Shown piece by piece: positions 34,548 to 42,778 of a stretch of 64,000 nt of DNA. The first letter of the stretch is position 1, and each line of letters opens with the position of its first letter. The DNA is taken from the NCBI RefSeq assembly GCF_012849095.1, contig NZ_CP051680.1, positions 1,798,001 through 1,862,000 of the forward strand, in the 5' to 3' direction. The notes beneath the pieces are model-generated. The model did no database searches and was not told where the DNA came from. It saw nothing but the letters and a program-made list of their open reading frames with translations. Source of the DNA: Cohnella herbarum (GTDB taxonomy: Bacteria > Bacillota > Bacilli > Paenibacillales > Paenibacillaceae). Made by a program: the position numbers and the translations under genes.

Positions 34548-35491
34548 GATTTGCTCTCCTTAAGCAGTAGGTATAAGAAGTAGATACCTCCGACAAAATT
34601 GAGGATCACGCTGAGATTGGTGGAAAAAGTAAACACTCTTTCGACGATCAATTGTCCTCCGACAAGCGCTACGATGCTGATCAAGATCGAACTTACGATG
34701 ACGATTTTATGCCGGAAAGTGCTCATCATCCGATAAGCAATGTTCGAAATCAGCAATCCGAGGAACGTGATCGGACCTACCAAAGCCGTCGAAACCGCAA
34801 CCAGCAAGGCTACCGCGACGAGCAGTCTTTTCGTAATTCGATCGTAGGGAACGCCCAGATTCACGGCATGCTCTTTACCTAGCGCAAGAACGTCCAAATA
34901 TTTGAAGTCCCGATAGAAATAAACGACGACCAGCAGAACCAACGCGATGGAGAGGATCAAAATATCCGTGTTAACGTTGTTAAAGCTAGCAAACATCTTA
35001 TCCTGCACGACCATGAATTCATTCGGGTCGAGCAACATCTGCAAGAAGCTGGATACGCTTGAGAAGAACGTGCCGCAAATAATCCCCACGAGCAATAGAT
35101 AATAGAGATGGTTGCCTTCCCTTCTGAACAACAACTTGTACAGCAGTCCTGCGAATAACACCATTAACCCTATCGCAACCGCGAATTGCAAGTTTTTGCT
35201 CATCGCCGTAAGCACCGTCGAACCGTATACAAACACGATAGCCGTCTGCAGGAGCAAGTATAAAGAATCAAGCCCGATTAAACTCGGCGTCAAAATCTTG
35301 TTGTTCGTCATCGTCTGGAACACGACTGTAGATAGCGCGATAGCTAAGCCCGTAAGTATCATCGCCAATATTTTCTTCGCTCTGCGAGGTAGAACGTAAT
35401 CCCAATTGCCGCTTCCGTCGATCGTCATGAATACCGCTATCAGACCCGTCGCAACAATGGCTAACGCAACTAACTTCCATTTGTCATGCAA
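34544..35491 (-). CDS. yclO: Iron-chelate uptake permease (YclO-like)
   Basis: The protein is 315 residues, a FecCD-family permease with about nine helices. It contains NKILTPSLIGLDSLYLLLQTAIVFVYG, GKEHAVNLGVPYDRITKRLL and LVGPITFLGLLISNIAYRMMSTFRH, the coupling region to the ATPase. It forms a heterodimer with the YclN-like permease and overlaps its gene by 8 bp. Confidence 0.92.
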   Translation of the reverse strand: MHDKWKLVALAIVATGLIAVFMTIDGSGNWDYVLPRRAKKILAMILTGLAIALSTVVFQTMTNNKILTPSLIGLDSLYLLLQTAIVFVYGSTVLTAMSKNLQFAVAIGLMVLFAGLLYKLLFRREGNHLYYLLLVGIICGTFFSSVSSFLQMLLDPNEFMVVQDKMFASFNNVNTDILILSIALVLLVVVYFYRDFKYLDVLALGKEHAVNLGVPYDRITKRLLVAVALLVAVSTALVGPITFLGLLISNIAYRMMSTFRHKIVIVSSILISIVALVGGQLIVERVFTFSTNLSVILNFVGGIYFLYLLLKESKS

Positions 35492-36440
35492 GGCTCTTCC
35501 TCCTCAAGATCAGATAGAGGAAAATACCGCTGCCGAGTACGCCAACCATTAATCCGATGGATACTTCGTATGGATAGATAATGATACGTCCAAGGATGTC
35601 GCAAGACAGAACGAATATCGCGCCCAGTAAGGCGGTATGGGATAGGTTGCTTCTTAAGTTGTCTCCTTTATAGATCGAGACGATATTCGGGATAATCAGC
35701 CCCAGGAATGGCAGCGAACCGACCGTAAGGAGAATGACGGCCGAGACGAGCGCTACGATTACTAGTCCGATATTGACGACTTGGCGATATTTAAGCCCGA
35801 GGTTTGCCGCGAAATCTTCGCCCATGCCGGCGATCGTAAATCGGTTGGCGAATAAGTAGGCGATCGCGATTAACGGTAAGCTGACATACAGCATCTCGTA
35901 TCTTCCCTTAAGGATGACCGAGAAGTCGCCTTGGAGCCAGCTCATCACGCTTTGCAGCATGTTGTATTTGAGCGCCAAGAAAGTCGTGATCGATCCCACG
36001 ATCCCTCCGAACATCAAACCAATAAGAGCGATCAAGATCGGATCCCGGAACTGAACCTTGGTCAAGATTCGCATGAAAATCATCGTTCCGACAAAAGCGA
36101 ACACGAATGCGATGACGATTTTCAGTAAGGGCGATGCACCCGGAAAAAGCAACATGGCGACGAGCACGCCCAGGCTTGCCGAATCCGTCGTTCCCGCCGT
36201 CGTAGGCGACACGAACTTGTTTCTAGCCAACTGCTGCATAATCATCCCGATAACGCTCATCCCTATTCCCGCGATAATAATGCTGATCAAGCGCGGAATT
36301 CGGCTTACCTGCATAATCTCCCATTGATATTCCGTCATCGAGAACAAATCCAACGGGTTTATATCGGTTACTCCGACGAATAAGGACGTGAAGGCTAGCA
36401 CGACGAGCACAATCCATAAGATTCCGATTTTCATTTCCAT
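35484..36440 (-). CDS. yclN: Iron-chelate uptake permease (YclN-like)
   Basis: The protein is 318 residues, a FecCD-family permease. IAGIGMSVIGMIMQQLARNKFVSPTTAGTTDSASLGVL and FAANLGLKYRQVVNIGLVIVALVSAVILLTVGSLPFLGLIIPNIVSIYKGDN are typical. It is first in the operon and starts 13 bp after a perfect Fur box. ATG 36440 is used here; ATG 36434, two codons in, has a better-spaced GAGA upstream and is an equal candidate. Confidence 0.92.
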   Translation of the reverse strand: MEMKIGILWIVLVVLAFTSLFVGVTDINPLDLFSMTEYQWEIMQVSRIPRLISIIIAGIGMSVIGMIMQQLARNKFVSPTTAGTTDSASLGVLVAMLLFPGASPLLKIVIAFVFAFVGTMIFMRILTKVQFRDPILIALIGLMFGGIVGSITTFLALKYNMLQSVMSWLQGDFSVILKGRYEMLYVSLPLIAIAYLFANRFTIAGMGEDFAANLGLKYRQVVNIGLVIVALVSAVILLTVGSLPFLGLIIPNIVSIYKGDNLRSNLSHTALLGAIFVLSCDILGRIIIYPYEVSIGLMVGVLGSGIFLYLILRRKSLA

Positions 36441-36452
36441 TCTCTTTCTTTT

Positions 36453-36467
36453 TGATAATGATTATCA
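36453..36467. promoter_or_regulatory. Fur box upstream of yclNOPQ
   Basis: TGATAATGATTATCA is a perfect 7-1-7 inverted repeat, identical to the Bacillus Fur consensus apart from the free centre base. It lies 13 bp before the yclN start, so iron-bound Fur should silence the operon including the heme monooxygenase. Confidence 0.93.
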
Positions 36468-36494
36468 TTTGCACAACCTAAACCCATTTTACTG

Positions 36495-36530
36495 CAAAAA
36501 AAAGAAACCGGAATGGACATTCCGATTTCC
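36495..36530 (-). terminator. Terminator of the AraC-type regulator gene
   Basis: GAAACCGGAATG (36504-36515) pairs with CATTCCGATTTC (36518-36529) with one G-T mismatch, followed on the minus strand by eight T residues. It isolates the regulator transcript from the yclNOPQ operon. Confidence 0.88.
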
Positions 36531-36542
36531 ACATGGACTTTT

Positions 36543-38099
36543 CTATTTCAATCGATATTGCGTATGCAAATTGTTCACAATTTGATCGACAAGTAATTCG
36601 TGCATGGCCGAATTATATAGAAATGGATTTTCCAAACGGATGAAAATACATTGCCTCTCATGTCCGTTCGCGCCTACCGCGCTCTTCCATTCCTTCTCCA
36701 ACTGCTCGCAATACGATTCGGAAGCCGAAAATTCGATTAAGAACATGACGTTATCCGCGGGCAGCTTCGTCAGTTCCCCGAGAACGGCCGAATCCATGAA
36801 GCCAATCTCGTCGGCAATCGCCGGAGCCTTTAATTGCAGCTCGTCATATAACAAATCCGTAAATTTCCGTCTCTGTTTCCCGTACACGCGGAAATTCGTC
36901 TCCCTAACTCCGATTAGCAAATACGGAGTGTCGGGCCATCGTTCTACCACATGCTGTCTAGCATTGTCCGTCTTGCTCTCGAAATCCGCTAACCAACGCT
37001 CCGCCACGCTTTCCAAGCCTAAGAGCCTCCCGAATTCGACCAACCGTTGTTTCCATGAATAATCGTGCCAATAATATACCGATACGGGAGCGATTTTGCT
37101 TAATTCGATCCGTAAAGGCTCCGAGATGGGACCGCTTAGAATCAAGTCGGGCTGGGCCGACTTGATCTCCTCCAAATAATCAGCGAGATTGGCGTCTTCT
37201 AACTCCCAATCCCTCTTAAGAGTGACTCTGGGGGTCAACCCGAGCACGGCTAAATCTCCCGAAAATATCGGAGATAAGCAGGCAACCGAAACTTGAGCGC
37301 GGGATGCGTATTCGGTCGGCGTGATCCCCAACTGCTTCTTGAACAGTCGGCTGAAATAATACTCGTCGCTATAGCCTACGGAGTGCGCGGCTTCCGTCAC
37401 GCTGACGTTCGAATCCGCCAGCAATCTTAACGAAGCGTTAAGTCTCGTCGTGATCAAATACTTAAGCGGGCTTAATCCCGTTTGTTTGCGAAACGTTCGA
37501 TAGAATCGGCTTGAACCCGAGCCTGAGTTTCTCGCGAGCTCTTCCATATCCAGCGCGGTATCGTAATTCTCGACGATTCTTTGCCTTGCCTGCTCGACGA
37601 ATCTCGTCAATTCGTCCCCCTTGCGAGTCGGCTTGATTTCCGACTTCATGCAAGCGAAAGCTATCGCATAGAGTCTGGATTGCAACAGAAAATAGTCGGA
37701 AAGCGCTCCGACCTCGTTTTCGTTATCGTTCGTGAACTCCGAAATCCAATTTTTCAGCTGGGGCACCCGGAAGCTTCTGAGAACGTAGGGAGAGAGCAGG
37801 CCGGAGCGTCTTTGGCTGGAATCCACGCGAAAGGAAATCAGATTCACCTTGGCATCCGAAGAAGACAAAGGCTGTAGCGCGAAAGATAACCCTTCCGGGA
37901 TATAGAAAAGCTCGCCTAACGGAACCTCGATCGAGGGTCTGCCAGTATCCTCCACGGAAACAAGGACATCCGAATGGAAACAGATCCCGAATCGATCATA
38001 TGGGCTTGGAGAAATCGTGTGTTTCGCTCCGCCTGCTATCCCAATCTCTCGCGTTTCCGAATAATGAAGGGATACCGGCTTGTTATGCGTTCTATTCAA
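36543..38099 (-). CDS. AraC regulator fused to siderophore-binding domain (Btr-like)
   Basis: About 518 residues. The AraC HTH pair lies about residues 165-260 (LDMEELARNSGSGSSRFYRTFRKQTGLSPLKYL and VTEAAHSVGYSDEYYFSRLFKKQLGITPTEYA). The C-terminal half is a class III binding-protein domain (LGLTPRVTLKRDWELED, AQPDLILSGPISEPLRIELSKIAPVSVYYW). This is the layout of Bacillus Btr, which activates siderophore uptake genes when the siderophore binds. I start at TTG 38099 with GAAGGAG upstream. The longer frame to 38177 would begin inside the -35 element of a Fur-type promoter. It lies directly ahead of yclNOPQ, its likely target. Confidence 0.88.
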   Translation of the reverse strand: MNRTHNKPVSLHYSETREIGIAGGAKHTISPSPYDRFGICFHSDVLVSVEDTGRPSIEVPLGELFYIPEGLSFALQPLSSSDAKVNLISFRVDSSQRRSGLLSPYVLRSFRVPQLKNWISEFTNDNENEVGALSDYFLLQSRLYAIAFACMKSEIKPTRKGDELTRFVEQARQRIVENYDTALDMEELARNSGSGSSRFYRTFRKQTGLSPLKYLITTRLNASLRLLADSNVSVTEAAHSVGYSDEYYFSRLFKKQLGITPTEYASRAQVSVACLSPIFSGDLAVLGLTPRVTLKRDWELEDANLADYLEEIKSAQPDLILSGPISEPLRIELSKIAPVSVYYWHDYSWKQRLVEFGRLLGLESVAERWLADFESKTDNARQHVVERWPDTPYLLIGVRETNFRVYGKQRRKFTDLLYDELQLKAPAIADEIGFMDSAVLGELTKLPADNVMFLIEFSASESYCEQLEKEWKSAVGANGHERQCIFIRLENPFLYNSAMHELLVDQIVNNLHTQYRLK

Positions 38100-38144
38100 C
38101 GTCCGTGCGTCTCCTTCTCGTGACAATCCAATGATTTCTATTCT

Positions 38145-38177
38145 ATTAATTTTATTGATAACTATTCTCAAAGTCAA
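38145..38177 (-). promoter_or_regulatory. Promoter with Fur-like box in its spacer
   Basis: On the minus strand TTGACT (about 38172-38177) and TAAAAT are 17 bp apart. Between them, at 38156-38170, lies TGATAACTATTCTCA, matching the 15-bp Fur consensus at 13 positions. The regulator gene should therefore also be iron-repressed. Confidence 0.72.
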
Positions 38178-38264
38178 TTTATGAAAGATTCACTCCGTTC
38201 TCTCGAAGAACCCCGAATTGCGGAGCATCGTCCTACGGCTCATCGATCGGCGGTTGCCAGACCC

Positions 38265-38284
38265 ATATACCCACTAGGGTATAT
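38265..38284. promoter_or_regulatory. Orphan CsoR-type palindrome
   Basis: ATATACCC (38265-38272) and GGGTATAT (38277-38284) form an 8-bp inverted repeat, the same TACCC/GGGTA core as the operator in front of csoR. It lies beyond the copZ terminator with no copper gene next to it on either strand. Confidence 0.55.
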
Positions 38285-38292
38285 CTATTTGC

Positions 38293-38321
38293 AAAAAAAA
38301 GGAGCCATCGCCGATGACTCC
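38293..38321 (-). terminator. Terminator of csoR-copZ
   Basis: GGAGCCATC (38301-38309) pairs with GATGACTCC (38313-38321) with one mismatch and a 3-nt loop, followed on the minus strand by eight T residues. Confidence 0.85.
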
Positions 38322-38329
38322 GAATTAAA

Positions 38330-38530
38330 TCAAACGACGTCATACCCTTGATCCTCTATCGCTTCCTTGATTGCGGCAAGGGAAGTCTTTGACTCGTCGT
38401 AAGCGATCGTAACCGAGCCTTTCGCGAGATCGACCGTAGCCGCAGCTCCCAAATTCTTAACCGCGCCTTCCACCGAGTTCACGCAGTGGCCGCAAGACAT
38501 TCCCTGTACGTTTAATGTAATATTGCTCAT
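38330..38530 (-). CDS. copZ: Copper chaperone CopZ-like
   Basis: About 66 residues, one HMA domain with the Cu(I)-binding MSCGHC loop (QGMSCGHCVNSVEGAVK) and the end IEDQGYDVV. It shuttles Cu(I) in the cytoplasm, normally to the P-type ATPase CopA, but no copA is present here. ATG 38530 follows GGAGGG at seven bases; an ATG five codons upstream coincides with the ribosome site. It lies 19 bp after csoR. Confidence 0.92.
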   Translation of the reverse strand: MSNITLNVQGMSCGHCVNSVEGAVKNLGAAATVDLAKGSVTIAYDESKTSLAAIKEAIEDQGYDVV

Positions 38531-38549
38531 CTCAAATCCCTCCATCTCT

Positions 38550-38882
38550 TTATTTCATTAGTTTATTAACAGTAACGAGAAGTTCGTCGAGCACTTCGTG
38601 ATCCCCCGATTGAATCCGATCGACCACGCAACTTTTCATATGCCCTTCGAGCAGCAGTCTGCCGACGCTATTCAGCGCGGATTGGGCGGCTGCGATCTGG
38701 TTCAGCACGTCGTCGCAGTAAGTATCCTTATCGATAAGTCCCTTGATTCCGCGAATTTGCCCCTCGATTCGATTGAGGCGGGAGATCAGATTCGTTTTCA
38801 TTTTGTCCGAATGATGGCTTTTTCTTGCATGAACGTCGTTTGTATGGCAATGTTCGCCTTGCGGCTCTTTAAGATTATCCAT
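38550..38882 (-). CDS. csoR: CsoR-family copper-sensing repressor
   Basis: About 110 residues. The all-helical CsoR/RcnR fold is clear from LISRLNRIEGQIRGIKGLIDKDTYCDDVLNQIAAAQSALNSVGRLLLEGHMKSCVVD. The Cu(I) ligands Cys (TYCDD), His (EGHMK) and Cys (KSCVVD) are all present. The N-terminus is His/Cys-rich (EHCHTNDVHARKSHH). ATG 38882 follows AGAGGTGA; a longer frame to 38921 would extend into the operator. It represses its own operon until copper binds. Confidence 0.93.
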   Translation of the reverse strand: MDNLKEPQGEHCHTNDVHARKSHHSDKMKTNLISRLNRIEGQIRGIKGLIDKDTYCDDVLNQIAAAQSALNSVGRLLLEGHMKSCVVDRIQSGDHEVLDELLVTVNKLMK

Positions 38883-38906
38883 AATCGTTTCACCTCTTGG
38901 TTGTAT

Positions 38907-38936
38907 CATAATATACCCCATATGGGTATGTCAAGG
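38907..38936 (-). promoter_or_regulatory. csoR promoter and CsoR operator
   Basis: The palindrome ATACCCCATATGGGTAT (38913-38929) lies in the spacer between TTGACA (minus strand, about 38930-38935) and a downstream TATGAT-type -10 with about 18-bp spacing. Repressor binding would directly block polymerase, as in known CsoR operons. Confidence 0.82.
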
Positions 38937-38973
38937 GACGGAACACCTTTTATATCCTAGCGGCAGAGGCTGT

Positions 38974-40161
38974 TTAGGCTTGCGAATTTATGCTCAGTTT
39001 CCCCCGTTCGCTTCTGAGCGATACCGCGATTAACGATAGGGAGACCAGGACGAGCGCTGCCGGGATATAGAAAATAGTCGGAGTGATCCCTTCGATCGTC
39101 AAAGGCAAAATAAACCCGATTAGCGAAGCGGTCTGGGTAATAAAAACATATAAGCTCGCGCCGAAACCCGTTCTGCTTATGAACATTCGTTGTACGTACC
39201 CCATGGCTACGCCCATCAATACCGAGACGAAGAACGAATAGATCGGTTGCACGACAAAGAAGACGGGCAGCGAGTCGACCGTCGCGTAAACGAAATAAGC
39301 TACGAATGCGCACGCTGCGCCAAGCACGATAATTCGTTTACTGCCGTATTTAACGGCCCAATAGCCGGCAATCGTCATGAAGAGCAATTCGAATACCGCT
39401 TGCGCGCTCCAGATGTAAGAGGCGAGCCTCGGATCGCCGAAGCGTTCGTTCACGACGAGCGGCAAGTACAATCCGCGGATCGCGTCGGCGCACGATAACA
39501 ACAATAACGCAATGAGCATAATCAGACTATAAGGCTCGCCGCCGCCGGATTTGGCAGATCGCGGTTCGGCAACGACTTCGCGGTAAAATAGCAACAGCGC
39601 GAATAACGCAGCGTAACCGAATAGATTTCCCCATAACACGCCGCGGAAGGACGAGATCAGATAAATGTTCGCGCCGGCCAGCAATCCCGTGAAGAAACCG
39701 ACGCTGAAAGTCGCTCGGAGCCAAAGCTGCGACATTTCCACGATCGTAGGCGCCCATTGGGAGAAATGGTTGCGAGCCATCGCGAACATCTGTCCCATAA
39801 TCATCCCTGAAGGCGCGCTGGCTAACGCCATTCCGAGCAACGCATAGGCGAAGCTATCCGCTTGCATGTAGAATAGCAAACCGACAATACATAGCGCGGC
39901 CGCGATCATCGGGATTCTTCTTCTCCTGACGAGCCTGTCGCTAATGAATCCGACGCTGATCGTGAGAACCATATTCAAGAGCAAGGAGCTTGCGAATACG
40001 ATGACGATCTCTTCTTTCGTTAATCCGATGCTTTCTTGCATGTAAACCGCGTTCATCGGAGCCAGAATCCCTACTCCCAAGCCGTATAAGAACATGGCCG
40101 CGATAAGCTTCCACGCCCAACGGACGCGGATGAACATCCGAAAATCCGAAACAAATCCCAC
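38974..40161 (-). CDS. MFS transporter
   Basis: The protein is 395 residues with 12 predicted helices. Motif A-like GFISDRLVRRRRIPMIAAAL follows helix 2, and the second half has GYWAVKYGSKRIIVLGAAC. The sequence GYVQRMFISRTGFGASLYVFITQTASLIGF resembles sugar-efflux (SetA-like) or uncharacterised MFS groups. Substrate unknown. GTG 40161 is preceded by AAGGGG at eight bases. It stands alone between csoR and the histidine kinase, all on the minus strand. Confidence 0.85.
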   Translation of the reverse strand: MGFVSDFRMFIRVRWAWKLIAAMFLYGLGVGILAPMNAVYMQESIGLTKEEIVIVFASSLLLNMVLTISVGFISDRLVRRRRIPMIAAALCIVGLLFYMQADSFAYALLGMALASAPSGMIMGQMFAMARNHFSQWAPTIVEMSQLWLRATFSVGFFTGLLAGANIYLISSFRGVLWGNLFGYAALFALLLFYREVVAEPRSAKSGGGEPYSLIMLIALLLLSCADAIRGLYLPLVVNERFGDPRLASYIWSAQAVFELLFMTIAGYWAVKYGSKRIIVLGAACAFVAYFVYATVDSLPVFFVVQPIYSFFVSVLMGVAMGYVQRMFISRTGFGASLYVFITQTASLIGFILPLTIEGITPTIFYIPAALVLVSLSLIAVSLRSERGKLSINSQA

Positions 40162-40279
40162 GTTATTAGCCCCTTCGCCAAGCGTAATCTCTAAGATCTT
40201 ACAATAACGCGGATTCCATATCTTGTTAAGCGAAATTTATCGGAAATTGCGGCTTCCCGGGAAATGAGCATGATCTGCT

Positions 40280-42553
40280 TTACTGTTGGGCCGGTAATCG
40301 AATTTCAACGCAAGTTCCTTCTCCCAGCTTGCTTCTGAAACTCACCGTGCCCTTATGGTTGGCGATGATCCGCTGGGTAACCATCAGTCCCAGCCCGTTA
40401 CCGGACGGTTTGCGCGTGAAGAACGGCTCGCCGAGCCTCTTTAAGTCCTGCTCCGATATCCCCCGACCTTGATCGATGAAACGCGCGACGACCTCTTTAT
40501 TGTCTGCATCGTAATCCAGTTCGACCGTAATCGTACCCGCATTGCCCTGCATCGCTTCTAATCCGTTCTTAATTACGTTAATGAACACCTGTTTCATCTG
40601 ATTCGCGTCGCAGACGATCATCGGAACGTCCTTATCGAGTCGCGGAGCGAAAACAACGTTGATCATGCTAGCTTGAGAATCCATTAAAGCGATCATATCG
40701 TGCAATAAGCTTCGAATGTCCACGGATTGAACATGTCCGACCTGCGGCTTTGCCAGCACCAGAAACTCGCTCACGATAAAATTAATACGATCCAGCTCGG
40801 AGAGCATAATATCCATGTAAACACCGGATAAATTTCCCTGTTGCTTATTCAATTGAACGAACCCTCGCAATGTCGTCAACGGATTGCGGATTTCGTGAGC
40901 TACTCCGGCTGCGAGCTGTCCGATGACGGACAGCTTCTCGGAACGGCGGATGACCTCTTCCGTCTGCTTGCGGGCGGTAATGTTCCGCGAGATTTCCGCA
41001 ACGGCCACGATACGGTCGCCCTCGTCGCGGATCGGGGATACCGTAATGCTAACGTCGATAGGTTTGCCATCCTTCCTGCGGCGCACGGTCTCGTAATCCG
41101 CGAAGGATTCGCCGCGCCCGACTCGCAAGCGTATATCCTCGTACTCTTCCTGCAGCTCCGCCGGAATATGAGGAAGAATTCGGTCGATGACTTCTTCTCT
41201 GCACCATCCGTACATCGATTCGAACGCGTTGTTAACCTGCGTTATGTTGCCCTGCATGTCGATGACGTGGATCGCATCCGATGTATGGTTTACGAAGGAT
41301 TCCAAATATTCCTTCGTGCTTCTCAGCTCTTCCGCGGAGTCTCGCAGTCTTCCCATGTAAGTTTGCAGATTATCCGCCATCGTATTGACCCGGGATGATA
41401 ACAAGCCAAGTTCATCTTGACTTCGAACCGCGATTTTACTACCGAAATGCCCTGCGGAAATCTGGTTGACGTTGTGCAGAATGTGATGAAGAGGCCGTAT
41501 GAGTAAACCCGATATCAAATAACTGGCGCCCCAAGAAGCAACGATCAAGCAGACGGAAATTACCGTATGTAAGAACAACTGTCGATTCAACGCTTCCTTA
41601 ATCGCGCCGTAATCGAAATTTACGCTAATGACGTACGGCGTTTCCTTGCTTAAGGGGATAAAGCTTTTGATGACGTTTTTACCGCCGCTCGAGAGCGTCG
41701 TCGTTACGATCTCGCCGGACTCCGCAGCGTGTAGAACGTTTGCTACGTCGGTTTTCTTATTCCGGTATGTATATTCGCCGAACGGAATATCCCGAACGTC
41801 TAAGTTATGGATGAGCTTGCCTTTCTTCACTTTCACGATAGGGGGTTTTCCGAAGAACTTCGGATCGAACCCGGTGATTTCCAAGATATCGGGATTATCC
41901 TCTAACAATTGGCGAATAAGAGCCGTCGTTCCGATCTTGTTCTCGTAATCAAGAAATACTTGCGCATTAATGTAGGGATTAATAATATAGTCAGTCGATC
42001 CGTCATAATAATACCCCCACTTGTTAACGCGTTCCGGATCGGACGAGGCGTATTGATAAGGACCGGACCAATAATATAGAAGCTTCTGCCCTTCCGGGAT
42101 CGTAACCTCTTGGTCATCCAGCAATTGATTAAAAGCGGTATTCCAATAGTCCCATGTCTTGGAGGACATGAGAAGTTCTTTCGGCTCAGAAGACTTGAGA
42201 ACGACAATATTGCCATCCGTTCGCTTCCACAGGGAAATATGATCGACCCCGAGTCTGTGGCTAAGACCTGCTAATTGCTCGTTGGTAACGTTAGCGATAG
42301 AGGGATCCAATTCGCTCTTGGCAGCGACGGCGACCGCGCGCAGCTTCTCTCCGATCGTATCTTCCATGAATCTCTTGGTTTTCTCCGCTGCGTCAAGGCT
42401 CGTCCCGACTTGCTTGGCGATCGTATACATTTCTTGCCTGATGTTGGTTTCTAGTTCGTTCTTGGAGGAAAAATAGAAAATCGATATGTTCAACGTGAGG
42501 GTGATCGTCACGATGATCGAAATCAGCAGCGATAACTTGGCTTTAATGGACAC
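40280..42553 (-). CDS. PAS-domain sensor histidine kinase (KinA/KinE-like)
   Basis: The protein is 757 residues. Membrane helix 1 (LSLLISIIVTITLTLNISIFYFS) and helix 2 (about residue 330, VISVCLIVASWGASYLISGLL) flank a 300-residue extracellular sensor. Then come HAMP, PAS/PAC (SFVNHTSDAIHVIDMQGNITQVNNAFESMYGW), HisKA with GVAHEIRNPLTTLRGFVQL and HATPase_c with NVIKNGLEAM and GNGLGLMVTQRII. The HEIRNPLT box matches kinases feeding the sporulation phosphorelay. There is no adjacent response regulator, which also fits a phosphorelay input. GTG start with GGAGGGTCAGTGAC upstream. Confidence 0.87.
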   Translation of the reverse strand: MSIKAKLSLLISIIVTITLTLNISIFYFSSKNELETNIRQEMYTIAKQVGTSLDAAEKTKRFMEDTIGEKLRAVAVAAKSELDPSIANVTNEQLAGLSHRLGVDHISLWKRTDGNIVVLKSSEPKELLMSSKTWDYWNTAFNQLLDDQEVTIPEGQKLLYYWSGPYQYASSDPERVNKWGYYYDGSTDYIINPYINAQVFLDYENKIGTTALIRQLLEDNPDILEITGFDPKFFGKPPIVKVKKGKLIHNLDVRDIPFGEYTYRNKKTDVANVLHAAESGEIVTTTLSSGGKNVIKSFIPLSKETPYVISVNFDYGAIKEALNRQLFLHTVISVCLIVASWGASYLISGLLIRPLHHILHNVNQISAGHFGSKIAVRSQDELGLLSSRVNTMADNLQTYMGRLRDSAEELRSTKEYLESFVNHTSDAIHVIDMQGNITQVNNAFESMYGWCREEVIDRILPHIPAELQEEYEDIRLRVGRGESFADYETVRRRKDGKPIDVSITVSPIRDEGDRIVAVAEISRNITARKQTEEVIRRSEKLSVIGQLAAGVAHEIRNPLTTLRGFVQLNKQQGNLSGVYMDIMLSELDRINFIVSEFLVLAKPQVGHVQSVDIRSLLHDMIALMDSQASMINVVFAPRLDKDVPMIVCDANQMKQVFINVIKNGLEAMQGNAGTITVELDYDADNKEVVARFIDQGRGISEQDLKRLGEPFFTRKPSGNGLGLMVTQRIIANHKGTVSFRSKLGEGTCVEIRLPAQQ

Positions 42554-42647
42554 GTCACTGACCCTCCGAAATTTATCTCAGGTGCTCTCTACTTATTTGA
42601 CATGATTCGACAAATTCCTTTATTTTTCGCCACAACCACGCGAACAC

Positions 42648-42684
42648 ATGACATTTGTCATATGAGGTTACTGACACTTATGAC
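42648..42684 (+). promoter_or_regulatory. Candidate DesR-binding boxes upstream of des
   Basis: ATGACATTTGTCAT (42648-42661) is a 6+6 inverted repeat, and a related TGACACTTATGAC lies 22 bp further on (42672-42684). They sit just upstream of a promoter with a -10 TACAAT (42708-42713) but no recognisable -35, as expected for an activator-dependent promoter. DesR, encoded downstream, is the natural candidate. Confidence 0.6.
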
Positions 42685-42778
42685 TAACGTCCATCGCCAT
42701 CCTTACGTACAATAGAGATACAGTCGCGCAACCTAACTAACCACATGCCAATACTGTCCAGATCATAAGGAGGTAACT

